Assembly (NCBI GenBank): GCA_023150835.1 | Contig: JAKLKB010000003.1 | Span: forward strand, 62,001-126,000 | Direction of reading: 5' to 3' | DNA length: 64,000 nucleotides | Source of the DNA: Myxococcota bacterium | GTDB taxonomy: Bacteria; Myxococcota_C; UBA6777 | Shown: positions 45,201 to 53,236 of the stretch, piece by piece | Position numbering within the stretch: position 1 is the stretch's first letter | How the letters are laid out: each line of letters opens with the position of its first letter | Made by a program: the position numbers and the translations under genes | Notes under the pieces: generated by a model | Databases searched by the model: none | The model's input: the letters and a program-made list of their open reading frames with translations, nothing else | What the model was told of the DNA's origin: nothing

Positions 45201-45931
45201 TCGAACGCGGGTGGCAAGTGACGGCCTACGCTTCGCGCCGCGTCCTCGATGAAGAACTTGAAATCCAACAGATCCCTGTCGAAGATCCCCCTCTTCCCGA
45301 GTCCTTGGCTGCTTTAGAAGAGCTTCAAAAACGCAAAGACCGCCGTCCCAACAACGCAAATGCAAGCGCAAATGCAGCTCCCTCCGAACAAGAAAACGAG
45401 CAAGAATCTATCCGCCGCGCCAACGAACAACGCCTGCTCGAATTCAAAAAGCGCAACTCTCTCGAATACCGCCGCTGGCTCTGGCGCGAGCTCGATCCCC
45501 CCGATCTCGCAGAGTCCGAGATGCGAAAACGCCGCATCGAGCGCCTACTTGATCAGCTTTACTCTTTTAGCGGCGACGAATACCCCCGTGTCATGGTCTT
45601 TGAAGGCCAGCACGCCGCAAGCCTACTCAACCACGAAAGCGGCCTCCACACCCGCATCGCCCGCGATCAAACCGAGCAAGTTAAAGTCTTTTACGCCGAT
45701 CAGCGGCCCTCCAAAAAAGAACAACTCCTTCATCCCGTCGATCTTTCCGAGAAATGGAGCACACAACGCCTTCGCACCGCCCAAGAAAACAAAAACCTCT
45801 TGATCGATCATGTCCTTGATACGCACGTCTACCTCGAACCCCGCCTCCACCTTCTTTATGCTCGCATGATGCGCAGCCACATCTACGTCAACACCTTCGG
45901 CGAACAAGCCGCCAAGTGGCTTCGCACCTAG
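42284..45931 (+). CDS. Hsp100/Clp-like AAA+ ATPase fused to GGQ-less RF2-like region (paralogue A)
   Basis: 1215 aa from the ATG at 42284 (CGGAG six bases upstream). Res 1-~195: private N-terminal domain; ~205-230 Glu/Lys linker. AAA-1: Walker A GPSGCGKS (278-285) but the Walker B position reads VIWYIGD (343-349), lacking the Asp-Glu pair. AAA-2 is ClpC/ClpB-like and intact: GPTGVGKT (557-564), LLLDE (620-624), TSNLG, arginine finger RPEFFNRID (698-706), sensor-2 GARPLKR (763-769), plus VGF (675-677) at the ClpP-loop position. From ~815 it reads like release factor 2: coiled coil with SPNFWNDHHTAEQY, then EKSLEALEFQLYG, LRALLETYIEIAIERGWQV and FEGQHAASLLNHESGLHTR (1106-1124), and a domain-4-like end. 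No GGQ or SPF is present. Probably a cytoplasmic hexamer; a ribosome link is inference. Confidence 0.85.
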   Translation: MNPQDSTPAKDTAPQEAQQTQIIKLKLFVQEHHDGQFTLEVLGKRDICVYTPDLDQGREELMLMLVDLVERSHPRLQSSFQPPEDIEHHTIEIPRVVYVSDASGRSATPTKVSMFLQRDRKWQRLYFPRLDCHYWLSIEAPLEENAISFLQQHQFKKMSDHARLNQRYEKKEWIEELEIEAIRPPLEEFTGRYLGVDLLPTPAERKEAEEKEEEENAQKQGKKGKKRPNTPTFKKIGIPIAQQAKDKELEHAYGRDKEIESLFGMLQAKGGKAIVLVGPSGCGKSALLSELAYRVTHPDTPEALRERPIWFADANRVVATDGWFGDWQRQCLDVIQEAIDAEVIWYIGDVLHLLDAGKNVRSEQNVAMMLKPYLAGRRITVIGECSSRNFAQLELRDVGFARMFSPFRLEDPPPETIRSILQEVSKDLKKERAIDVSSQGLDTTMELSRRFQSSQSLLGHSVAFLRRLVDDASSTEAPPKEPLGRNEVIAHFCSETGMPAFLVRDDLPLDPEAIWMSFRTRLIGQEEAIRRMTDLVAMIKAGLSDLGRPLGSFLFVGPTGVGKTEMAKCLTSFLFGREDRLIRFDMSEFIDASSVYRFLGDAQNEGKLISAIRRNPFSVLLLDEIEKAHPAVFDVLLQVLGEARLTDEAGRTADFRNVVVLMTSNLGVGTFRRQVGFDQGDALRFRDHFLAEAERFFRPEFFNRIDYIIPFMPLESEAIHQITVREMNKFLRREGIQHRELQLQIDPLVHPWLAERGVNPRYGARPLKRVLEQQLTAPLARHLSSQRGPHIGQIGVQPEKEALQFTNLGQSKRQDTQQARATLQKLLEQIGLVRYRAQRWSRTTLFRELHQKVRLFDRLSQSPNFWNDHHTAEQYVKNIDAERQVIEQYRSFQEMICSIEDLAYETYYDRSVSQKHTLEEELAQAEKSLEALEFQLYGQRFQHPNAATLYFEPGKSAAGFLRALLETYIEIAIERGWQVTAYASRRVLDEELEIQQIPVEDPPLPESLAALEELQKRKDRRPNNANASANAAPSEQENEQESIRRANEQRLLEFKKRNSLEYRRWLWRELDPPDLAESEMRKRRIERLLDQLYSFSGDEYPRVMVFEGQHAASLLNHESGLHTRIARDQTEQVKVFYADQRPSKKEQLLHPVDLSEKWSTQRLRTAQENKNLLIDHVLDTHVYLEPRLHLLYARMMRSHIYVNTFGEQAAKWLRT

Positions 45932-46323
45932 CCGCACAAGCAAAGTCAAGGATTCATCTAGCTCAAGGCTTCTACGAAGACCACAGGCAATCCATCGCAA
46001 ATAGGGGGATGTTCGAGATCTTGAGCAAGATGTTCTCCCAAAGAAAGCGCTGAAAGATAATCGACTTGGATTCCAACGACTTGGATGGGGACTCGTACAT
46101 ATCTATCTCCACGCCCCTCTGTCAATCTTCCTGTTCCCGCTTGCCCTCGTTTCTAGCGTCGCTCCTGCCCACCGCTCACCTCCACGATAATCTTGACAAA
46201 AAAGGCAAACCGTCCTATCCATCGAAACACATCGGGTTTTGCTGTGCTTTTCTTCCAAGAAATCCAACAGCGACCACGCACCGAGAAACAATGGACTTTT
46301 TTGTCCGATAAAGGAGCCCCACC
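45932..46323. other. Intergenic gap, no gene seen
   Basis: 392 bases without a convincing frame. It ends with AAGGAG seven bases before the DGC-domain gene start. No member of the R1 or R2 repeat families was recognised here. It may carry the promoter of the next gene. Confidence 0.4.
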
Positions 46324-46770
46324 ATGAGCGAAAACCAAGAGAGCGGATATCCTGGGAGGAGAGAAAAACAAGTCAAGTACAAAGCAATGCCGTTGGTGTA
46401 TTCATGTTCGGGTTGTTCGAGTGTTGCGCAGTTGGCGAATGCGTTGGCAGTGCGACTGGATCGAGAAGAACTGGCCGAGATGTCCTGCATCGCGGGGGTG
46501 GGTGGCGGTGTCAAAGCGTTGGTCAAAACAGCCAAGTCCCAAAGACCGATCCTTGCGCTCGATGGTTGCCCGTTGCATTGCACTCTTCATTGCTTGGAAC
46601 AACAAGGCGTCGAACCCACGGTGCATGTCGATCTGTCGACTTTTGGCTTGCGCAAACGCTTTCACGAAGACGCGCTCCCCGAAGAACAAGCCTATGCTTG
46701 GGAACAAGCCATCGAACCCGCTCTTGAACAACTCAAATCTCCCCCGATCGAGCGGGCCAAAAGCGCTTAA
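46324..46770 (+). CDS. Putative zinc-binding DGC-domain protein
   Basis: 148 aa with AAGGAG before the ATG. Motifs CSGCSS (Cys28, Cys31), MSCIAGVGG and LDGCPLHCTLHC (Asp80-Gly81-Cys82, the DGC triad, plus Cys86 and Cys90) identify the DGC-domain family, small putative zinc-binding proteins of unknown biochemical function often found near metal or redox genes. The first ~20 residues are polar and may be an extension. It follows the first Hsp100-RF gene by ~390 bases on the same strand and has no clear functional link to it. Confidence 0.85.
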   Translation: MSENQESGYPGRREKQVKYKAMPLVYSCSGCSSVAQLANALAVRLDREELAEMSCIAGVGGGVKALVKTAKSQRPILALDGCPLHCTLHCLEQQGVEPTVHVDLSTFGLRKRFHEDALPEEQAYAWEQAIEPALEQLKSPPIERAKSA

Positions 46771-46791
46771 AGGCAAGAGGATCGCGAACGC

Positions 46792-47235
46792 ATGGAATGC
46801 CAAGTCTGCTTCAATCGCAATCTGTACACCACTTTTCACACCCTGTGGCTGCGTTACATCCGTTGGGGCGTGGCGCGCTCCCGTCTGACGCCTCTGCTGT
46901 ATCCCTTCGAGATGCTGCTCAATCCGCTGTTGTTGGCTTCGGTTCTTTGGCTGTGGACGGGTTGGTCTTGGCTGTGGGGTTGGTCGCTGTTGTTGATCAA
47001 CCTGCGCGATATCAGCCAATGGTGGATACTGCGTGGAAAGCATCGGTGGTTCTGGGTCTGGATACTCGGCCCGTTTCGCGAGATCGTGTACTCCTGGCTT
47101 GCGGCACCTTTCTACCACACCGTCCAATGGCGCGGACACACACTGCGCGTCGGCGCTGGAACTCATCTCTTCGTCGTCTATCCACCCCAAGAACGCACGC
47201 AAGAACAACCCCAAGAAGCCCCCAAACGCTCGTAG
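46792..47235 (+). pseudogene. C-terminal remnant of a membrane glycosyltransferase (HpnI/GT21-like)
   Basis: 147 aa. The sequence FHTLWLRYIRWGVARSRL, two or three membrane helices, then LGPFREIVYSWLAAPFYHTVQWRGHTLRV resembles only the C-terminal third of ceramide-glucosyltransferase-like or hopanoid HpnI-type GT2/GT21 enzymes: the RW after the catalytic domain, the membrane helices, and the closing WRG strand. The catalytic DXD part is absent and the upstream DNA encodes the DGC protein, so this looks like a 5'-truncated remnant that still has an ATG and a distant AGAGG. A stand-alone membrane subunit is the alternative. Confidence 0.6.
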
Positions 47236-47259
47236 TCACCGCCGATGTAGCAGAAACTT

Positions 47260-47465
47260 AGACGAGATCCGCAGGGTGCGTGATCACAAAACGTCGGGGC
47301 AGACAGGTGTGACGAACACTCGGACACATCCTCTGTAAAGCCCATCCAGCAGGAGATATCTGACAGGGACACGTTTCGTTTGACCCTCACCCCAGCCCTT
47401 CGGGCGTCCCCTCTCCCTGCGACGCTCGCAAAGCCTCGCTGCTGCCGCGAGGGGAAAGCACAGAG
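47260..47465. repeat. R2 fragment plus R4 repeat copy
   Basis: 47260-47330 holds a broken R2 copy (AGACGAGATCCGCAGGGTGC, GTGATCACAAAACGTCGGGG). 47387-47465 is an R4 copy, recognisable by CCTCACCCCAGCCCTTCGGG, GTCCCCTCTCCCTGCGACGC and GCCGCGAGGGGAAAGCACAG; its sister lies at 60107-60187. The hairpin arms are CCCCTCTCCC and a matching GAGGGGAAAG. Confidence 0.6.
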
Positions 47466-47512
47466 CAAAGCAGAAGAGAAACAGAATGGAGCCGCGATGA
47501 TTGGATTTCGTA

Positions 47513-47917
47513 CTAAGCGGACAGACCGGGGGATGGGGTTCGTTCGGGGTTGAGCGACATACGGCTGTGGGGGAGTTCTTGGTCACGGATCTTTTGCAAA
47601 GCCCGGCACATCGTGGGTTTGCTGACGCGAACCTTGGCGCACGAGTAGAAGTCTTCGCAAAGGGCTTCGAGGGTGGCTTCGGGTTTGTTCGCGACGATCT
47701 GGCGAAGTGTGGATAAACTGCCTTGATCGATGCGGGGTTGTGGGCCACGACGATAATCTTTGGGTTGAAGGTGGCCTGTATCACGGAAACGCTTGAGCCA
47801 ATTTTGGACGGTGGCCAAGCACACACAAAAACGGCGGGCCAACTCACGTTGCGAGCCTTCACCGTTTTTGTAAGCATTGATCACACGGATACGCAGATCA
47901 TTGGAATAAGGACGCAT
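47513..47917 (-). pseudogene. IS630-family transposase, N-terminal fragment
   Basis: 134 aa from the ATG at 47917. MRPYSNDLRIRVINAYKNGEGSQRELARRF and VSLATVQNWLKRF-type helix-turn-helix (here CVCLATVQNWLKRFRDTG), then GHLQPKDYRRGPQPRI and LRQIVANKPEATLEALCEDF are the DNA-binding N-terminus of IS630/Tc1-like transposases. The catalytic DDE half is missing; after a degraded LQKI segment the frame ends, and the adjacent DNA is repeats. It is an inactive relic that marks past insertion between Hsp100-RF paralogues A and B. Confidence 0.8.
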
Positions 47918-48699
47918 GGAAAACTCCTTGTGGATCGGATGCAGGGGTGGAGAGTCGCGAAAGCCAAGCAGCGACGTGAGGAGTCGGGCTTGGCTTGGCG
48001 AGCGATGGGAGGCGTTGCGAAGATATTTTTTCGGAAAATGTTGTGCTTCGGCGATCTTTTGCGATAGCAACGGTCGCCCATCTCACAAAAATCAAACCTT
48101 GTGTGGCTTACTTCGTTTGAAGCAGTCGCCGCTGGTTTGGATACGCTTATGCGTCCAAAAAGCCCAACAACACAAAAGAATCGCTTTGGAGTGTGTTTTC
48201 AGCGAACACTTTTCCTCGAAACGACACAAAAATATCGAAACCAACGCCGTCTTGAAACGACAGCCTCAGCCCTGCGGGTTCAACTTCCCCTCTCTCCCGC
48301 GATTTACGGCGTAGAGGAAGTGGAAAACGCTGGGTGCTTTTGACAAAGAAACAAAACCACGTGGAAAAAGCCCGCAACGCAAGCCTTCCACAAAAAACCA
48401 ACGAGCCAAAACATAAAAAACCAAAGAACCCAAGAGATCAGAGAATTCGATCCCGATATACGTCCTGCGACGTCAACTTTCCCTCCGATTTGAGCGTGGT
48501 GTGCGGTTGCAAACACCGAAGCATCGGCACAACACAAACCAGCGTAGAGAAAGTGGATGGCGTAGGATCGCTTTTCCAACCACCCGTCGATACGGGTCAG
48601 GGTGTGGGATAGCACACGCCCCTTTGCGCGTCAATCTTTTTTTCAGGGGCCACCGTTCGGTGTCGCTTGTAGATGGGATCTACGCCATCAAGATGCGTC
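47918..48699. other. Non-coding stretch upstream of IS630 relic
   Basis: About 780 bases with only short, conflicting frames on both strands and no recognisable protein. The part up to ~48080 is presumably the upstream end of the IS630 relic. The rest looks like decayed sequence. No RNA gene or CRISPR is visible. Confidence 0.4.
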
Positions 48700-49132
48700 A
48701 TACGAGATCCGCCCATTGTGTGATCGTAAAACGTAGGGGCAGCCCCCATACGCGCCTTGTTAAGGTGGAAACACCGGATAGTCTAGCCTGATCGCCGTTT
48801 CTTTTGTCGCCCCCCCCTCAATCCCCCCTCAATCCCCCCTCAATCCCCCCGTGAACGGGGGGAAGTTGGAACGGGCAGCGTCTGCGCGTCGTGCATACAG
48901 CGTGTGTCATGAAAAAACAAAATCCCCGCTGCTTCCGACTTTCGCTCCCTCCCCTGTTCACGGGGGAGGGCTGGGGGAGGGCTGGGGTGGGGGGGCCAAC
49001 AAGCGCTTAACCTAACGCCTATGGGGGCTGCCCCCTGTGGCTGCCCAAGAATAGGGCGATCCGCTGCCCAAGAATGGGGCGGTTCGCGAACCGCCCCTAC
49101 ATCATGCGATCATACATTACGCGGAGATCGTA
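48700..49132. repeat. R2 element split by nested G/C-run repeats
   Basis: Left half at 48700-48760 (TACGAGATCCGCCC, TGTGTGATCG, GTAGGGGCAGCCCCC) and right half at 49019-49132 (GGGGGCTGCCCCCTGTGGCT, GGGGCGGTTCGCGAACCGCC, ending GCGGAGATCGTA) look like one R2 element interrupted by ~260 bases that contain four CTCAATCCCCCC units (48808-48850), AACGGGGGGAAGTTGG and its inverted form near 48960-48990. The ends match the intact R2 ends at 11.4 kb. It lies just upstream of the second Hsp100-RF gene. Confidence 0.65.
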
Positions 49133-49236
49133 TCAGTCCTCTACACAAACGGCGTGCTTTGTGTAGGATACGGGAGCGCAATCGAGTCACCGCGCATCGA
49201 AACTCAAAAGATGCGCTGCATCGGGAGATTTGTTTG

Positions 49237-52200
49237 ATGAATGTTGCGATCATGGTGTCCGTCGACGCCAAAGAAAGCTACGAACTCTTTGTACCGGGAC
49301 TGTCTTTGCAGCGCTTTCGCGGGGCCAGCCTCGCCGAGCAGCTCGACAACATCGCCCTTCACTTGATGGAACGGGTTCCACGCTGGCCGATTCGGGATAT
49401 GCCCTTGTTGGCTTTTTGCCCTTATATCGAGCTACGTAAGATCAAGGTCGAGATCGATCTGCGCCCCTTTAAGCAAAAACTCAAAAAGACGTGGACAGGG
49501 CGCTTTGCGGTAGTTCTAAGCCGCTGGCCGGGCGACGGCTTCTACACAGCCGTGATCCCGCGCCTGAGCAACCAACGCTTTGCGCTGATGCGTACGGCTT
49601 ATCTGGAGCATGCCGTCAAGCACTTTGTCGAAGCATGGGTCGAAGAGACGGGAAAGATCGAGCTTGACGACTACATCTGCCGCTCTTACGAGTACCTCGA
49701 AGTTTTGGATGTCGAGTTGGACTACCCAACGATCTTGCCGTCGCGTCCGAAGAAAAACAAAAACAAGACCAAAAAAACCAAGCCGGGCGAACCCAAACAA
49801 AAACGCAAGCGCGAGATCGTTGCACCCACCACCTTGCGCGAAGTCGGACTGAACCTCAGCCACCGCGCCATCGACGATCGCCTCTCTCCGGCATTTGGCC
49901 GAGAGACACTCGTCAAACAGATCCTCCAGTTGCTCCAACGAGAAGGCGCTGCGATCTTGCTTGTGGGCCCGTCGGGTGTAGGAAAAACAGCGATCATCCA
50001 CGAAGTCGTTCGCAGCCTCGCCAAGCAAGAACTCCCAATCCAAGAGCGAAACGACATCTGGGAGATCGATGGCAACCGTCTGATCGCAGGAATGAGCGTG
50101 GTGGGTGCATGGGAACAACGCTGCCAAAATATGGTCCACGAACTCCAATCCCGCAACGATATCCTCTACGTCAACGATCTTCCTTCGCTCGTATACACGG
50201 GGCGTTCCGCACACTCGGACACCCACGTCGCTCAGTACCTCGAACCCCACCTCGCACGCGGTGACTTCCGCATCCTCGGCGAATGTACTCCCGAACGCCT
50301 CGAAGCCACCCGCGAAGAAGCTCCCGGCTTCTTCGCACGCTTCCGCATCCTTCAGATCCCCGAACTCCCCGAAAAAGACACCCTCTCGGTACTTGTTCAC
50401 GCCACACGCCGCTTTGAAACGCTCGAAGATATCGTGATCGCCCCCGACACCCTCCTCACAACACTCGCCCTCACCCGACGCTTTCAAGCCCACGAATGTT
50501 TCCCGGGAAAGGCCATCACGCTCTTGCGTCGATTGATCTCCGACCATCAAGATATCACCGAAGACTCCTTTGGTCGCCGCTCGATCCAACGCGAACAACT
50601 CGTCCGCTTTTTTGAACGCCAAACCGGCCTACCCGGCTTTATTCTGTGGGAACAACAAGCCCGCGCCACCAGCGATATCCGCAGCCACTTTGAGCGCCGC
50701 ATCATCGCCCAACAAGCCGCTGTCCACGCTGTGACAGATGTCGTCACCACCCTTCAACAAGGACTCAACGATCCCGAAAGGCCCCTTGCCACCATGCTTT
50801 TCGTCGGCCCCACAGGTGTCGGCAAAACCGAAACCGCCAAAGCCCTCGCGGCTTATCTCTTTGGCCGAGAAGACCGCATGATCCGCTTTGATATGTCCGA
50901 ATTCATGGATGGATGGGCTGTTTCGCGCCTAATCGGCGACCGCTATCAGCCCGACGGTGAACTCACCCGCCGCGTCCAACAACAGCCCTTTAGTGTGATC
51001 CTGCTCGATGAGATCGAAAAGGGCCATCCTGCCGTCTTTGACGCCATGCTCCAAGTCCTCGGTGAAGGCCGCTTGACCAACGCCGCAGGACGCACCGTCA
51101 ACTTCTGCAACACCGTTGTGATCATGACTTCCAACCTCGGCGTGCGCGAAGCCAACCGCTCTCTCGGCTTTGCTGGCCCCGACGAAGAACAGATGGACAC
51201 CCATTACCGCAAAGCCGCCGAAGGCTTCTTCCGCCCCGAATTCTTCAACCGCATCGATCGCATCGTCCCTTTTCGCCGCCTCGGTCGAGACGCCATCGCT
51301 CCCCTTGTCCAACGCCTTCTCCAAGATATCTTGGGCCGCCGGGGACTTCGTCGCAGCCAAATCATGGTCCAAGTCGATCCCGCACTCGTCGAACTGCTGA
51401 TCGATCTGGGCTTTGATCCCCAATACGGCGCACGCTCCATGAAACGCTTGCTCGAACAGCGCCTCACCGTCCCGCTCGCCAAACGCCTTGTCGAATCGCC
51501 TCCCGCACAAAACACCTTGATCCAAGTCTTCGAACAAGAAAAAGATATCGCGATGGAGATCTGGAACCTCGAAGAACCCCATGTCGAACTCTTGCCCAGC
51601 CTACAGCCCGTTCAACGCTTTGAAGAACTCAAACCCCGCTTTGAAGCCGTCACAACAGGCTTTGCCCTACTCTCCAACGACCCCATGATCCAAACACTTC
51701 AGGCCGAACACACCCAACTCCTTCAAGCCTTTAACGCCCAAACACACGCTTTCCACAACCAGACTTCCGAAACCTCTCTCTCTCCAACTCTCCCCTCCCA
51801 ACAACAAGAGCGGCTCAACTTCCTCGGCGAACTCCTTGACGAGATCCGCCAAATCCAAGGAGCCATCGAGCATTTTCAAGAAGAATACCTCGCCACCTTC
51901 CATTTCCAAGAAGTCCTTGAGTACGGCGTCATGAGCACCATCAAGCACGAATACCGACGTATGCGCTCCGACTTTATCTCCGAACAACCCATCGACAGCG
52001 ACTCCCAACGCTTGCTTCCTTTCGCACGCCTAGCCATCAACGATCTGCGCCTGCGCTTTGCCAGCTTGCTGTTTCGCGCACAAAACGCACACCGCTTCCA
52101 AGGCAACCACGCTCTCTTGCGCATCCTGCCCATGACAGAAGATCCCAATACTCGCCTTCAAATGCTTTGTTTTGCCTACGCTTTCGCCCAATGCTGGCAA

Positions 52201-53214
52201 CCTTGGGCCAGCCTCCAGATCTTCCGATGCGGTCCTCTAGGCTGGCAGATCGACACCACCCCCCACAACGCCCGAAAAGAAGACAGCCTCGCCAACTATC
52301 TCGATGCCAATGCCCCTCAAAGCCAATGGCACGATATCACTGCCATCGCCATCCATCTACACGGCCCCGGCATCCGCCAGTTGCTCGAAGACGAAGTCGG
52401 CTTCTGGCTCTACACCTACAGCAGCGGCCCTGATCAGATCTGTGACCTGTTGCGTATCGAAGATGTATTCGACCAAGCCCTCCTCGCCCTTTGGCCCGAT
52501 ACATCCGCTCCTTCCGATATAAGCAGATCACCCGAAAACTTCGGCACCTCCGACGCCTCCAACCCCCTTAACACATCCGAACCATCCGATACAAACAACG
52601 CACCCAGCACATCCGCTCCATCCGATACAAACAACGCACCCAGCATATCCGCTCCATCCGATACAAACAACGCACCCAGCATATCCGCTCCATCCTACAT
52701 CACCCACACATCCGAACCATCCGATGCGTCCGCTTCCTCCGACACCACCCACACATCCGAACCATCCGATGCGCCCGCTTCCTCCGACACCACCCACACA
52801 TCCGAACCATCCGATACGCCTGCTTCTTCCAACACATCTGAACCATCCGATGCTGTCGCCTCTTCCGATGCTGTCGCCTCTTCCAAGATCACCCACACAA
52901 CCGAGGCATCCGTCCGAACGCCCCATCCATCCGTCCCCACCGAAGCCGAGATCGGCCAAGCGCTCACCGCGATGGATCGAGCTTATACAGATTATCTTGA
53001 AGCACGAAGACAACGCGGCGATGTCCGCAACCCACGTCCACAACTGCCGCTGTGCCGCCTATTCCACGAACACTTTTCGATCGACCCGCTGACGGGCGAA
53101 GAACTCTATCTTCCCGTTCATTCGGACCAAAACGAAACAGATCTGCTCGATCAACTCGCCCAGACCATGCACCGTATCGCGATGTATCGCGTCCTTGCCA
53201 AATACCTCCAATAG
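49237..53214 (+). CDS. Hsp100/Clp-like AAA+ ATPase fused to GGQ-less RF2-like region (paralogue B)
   Basis: 1325 aa from the ATG at 49237 (GGGAG nine bases upstream); earlier in-frame starts fall in repeats. Res 1-~165: private domain; ~170-192 Lys-rich linker. AAA-1: Walker A GPSGVGKT (244-251), Walker B replaced by ILYVND (309-314). AAA-2 intact: GPTGVGKT (524-531), VILLDE (587-592), TSNLGVRE, LGF (643-645) in the position of the ClpA/ClpC ClpP-binding loop, RPEFFNRID (666-674), GARSMKR (731-737). RF2-like parts: coiled coil ~850-920, LQMLCFAYAFAQ (974-985), IHLHGPGIRQLLEDEVGFW (1039-1057). At ~1110-1230 comes a Ser/Thr/Pro repeat (SEPSDTNNAPS-type units) just where the GGQ domain of RF2 would lie; then a domain-4-like end with SIDPLTGEELYLP. 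The gene for paralogue C starts 22 bases later. Confidence 0.85.
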   Translation: MNVAIMVSVDAKESYELFVPGLSLQRFRGASLAEQLDNIALHLMERVPRWPIRDMPLLAFCPYIELRKIKVEIDLRPFKQKLKKTWTGRFAVVLSRWPGDGFYTAVIPRLSNQRFALMRTAYLEHAVKHFVEAWVEETGKIELDDYICRSYEYLEVLDVELDYPTILPSRPKKNKNKTKKTKPGEPKQKRKREIVAPTTLREVGLNLSHRAIDDRLSPAFGRETLVKQILQLLQREGAAILLVGPSGVGKTAIIHEVVRSLAKQELPIQERNDIWEIDGNRLIAGMSVVGAWEQRCQNMVHELQSRNDILYVNDLPSLVYTGRSAHSDTHVAQYLEPHLARGDFRILGECTPERLEATREEAPGFFARFRILQIPELPEKDTLSVLVHATRRFETLEDIVIAPDTLLTTLALTRRFQAHECFPGKAITLLRRLISDHQDITEDSFGRRSIQREQLVRFFERQTGLPGFILWEQQARATSDIRSHFERRIIAQQAAVHAVTDVVTTLQQGLNDPERPLATMLFVGPTGVGKTETAKALAAYLFGREDRMIRFDMSEFMDGWAVSRLIGDRYQPDGELTRRVQQQPFSVILLDEIEKGHPAVFDAMLQVLGEGRLTNAAGRTVNFCNTVVIMTSNLGVREANRSLGFAGPDEEQMDTHYRKAAEGFFRPEFFNRIDRIVPFRRLGRDAIAPLVQRLLQDILGRRGLRRSQIMVQVDPALVELLIDLGFDPQYGARSMKRLLEQRLTVPLAKRLVESPPAQNTLIQVFEQEKDIAMEIWNLEEPHVELLPSLQPVQRFEELKPRFEAVTTGFALLSNDPMIQTLQAEHTQLLQAFNAQTHAFHNQTSETSLSPTLPSQQQERLNFLGELLDEIRQIQGAIEHFQEEYLATFHFQEVLEYGVMSTIKHEYRRMRSDFISEQPIDSDSQRLLPFARLAINDLRLRFASLLFRAQNAHRFQGNHALLRILPMTEDPNTRLQMLCFAYAFAQCWQPWASLQIFRCGPLGWQIDTTPHNARKEDSLANYLDANAPQSQWHDITAIAIHLHGPGIRQLLEDEVGFWLYTYSSGPDQICDLLRIEDVFDQALLALWPDTSAPSDISRSPENFGTSDASNPLNTSEPSDTNNAPSTSAPSDTNNAPSISAPSDTNNAPSISAPSYITHTSEPSDASASSDTTHTSEPSDAPASSDTTHTSEPSDTPASSNTSEPSDAVASSDAVASSKITHTTEASVRTPHPSVPTEAEIGQALTAMDRAYTDYLEARRQRGDVRNPRPQLPLCRLFHEHFSIDPLTGEELYLPVHSDQNETDLLDQLAQTMHRIAMYRVLAKYLQ

Positions 53215-53236
53215 CCCATAGCTCACGGATCGCCGC

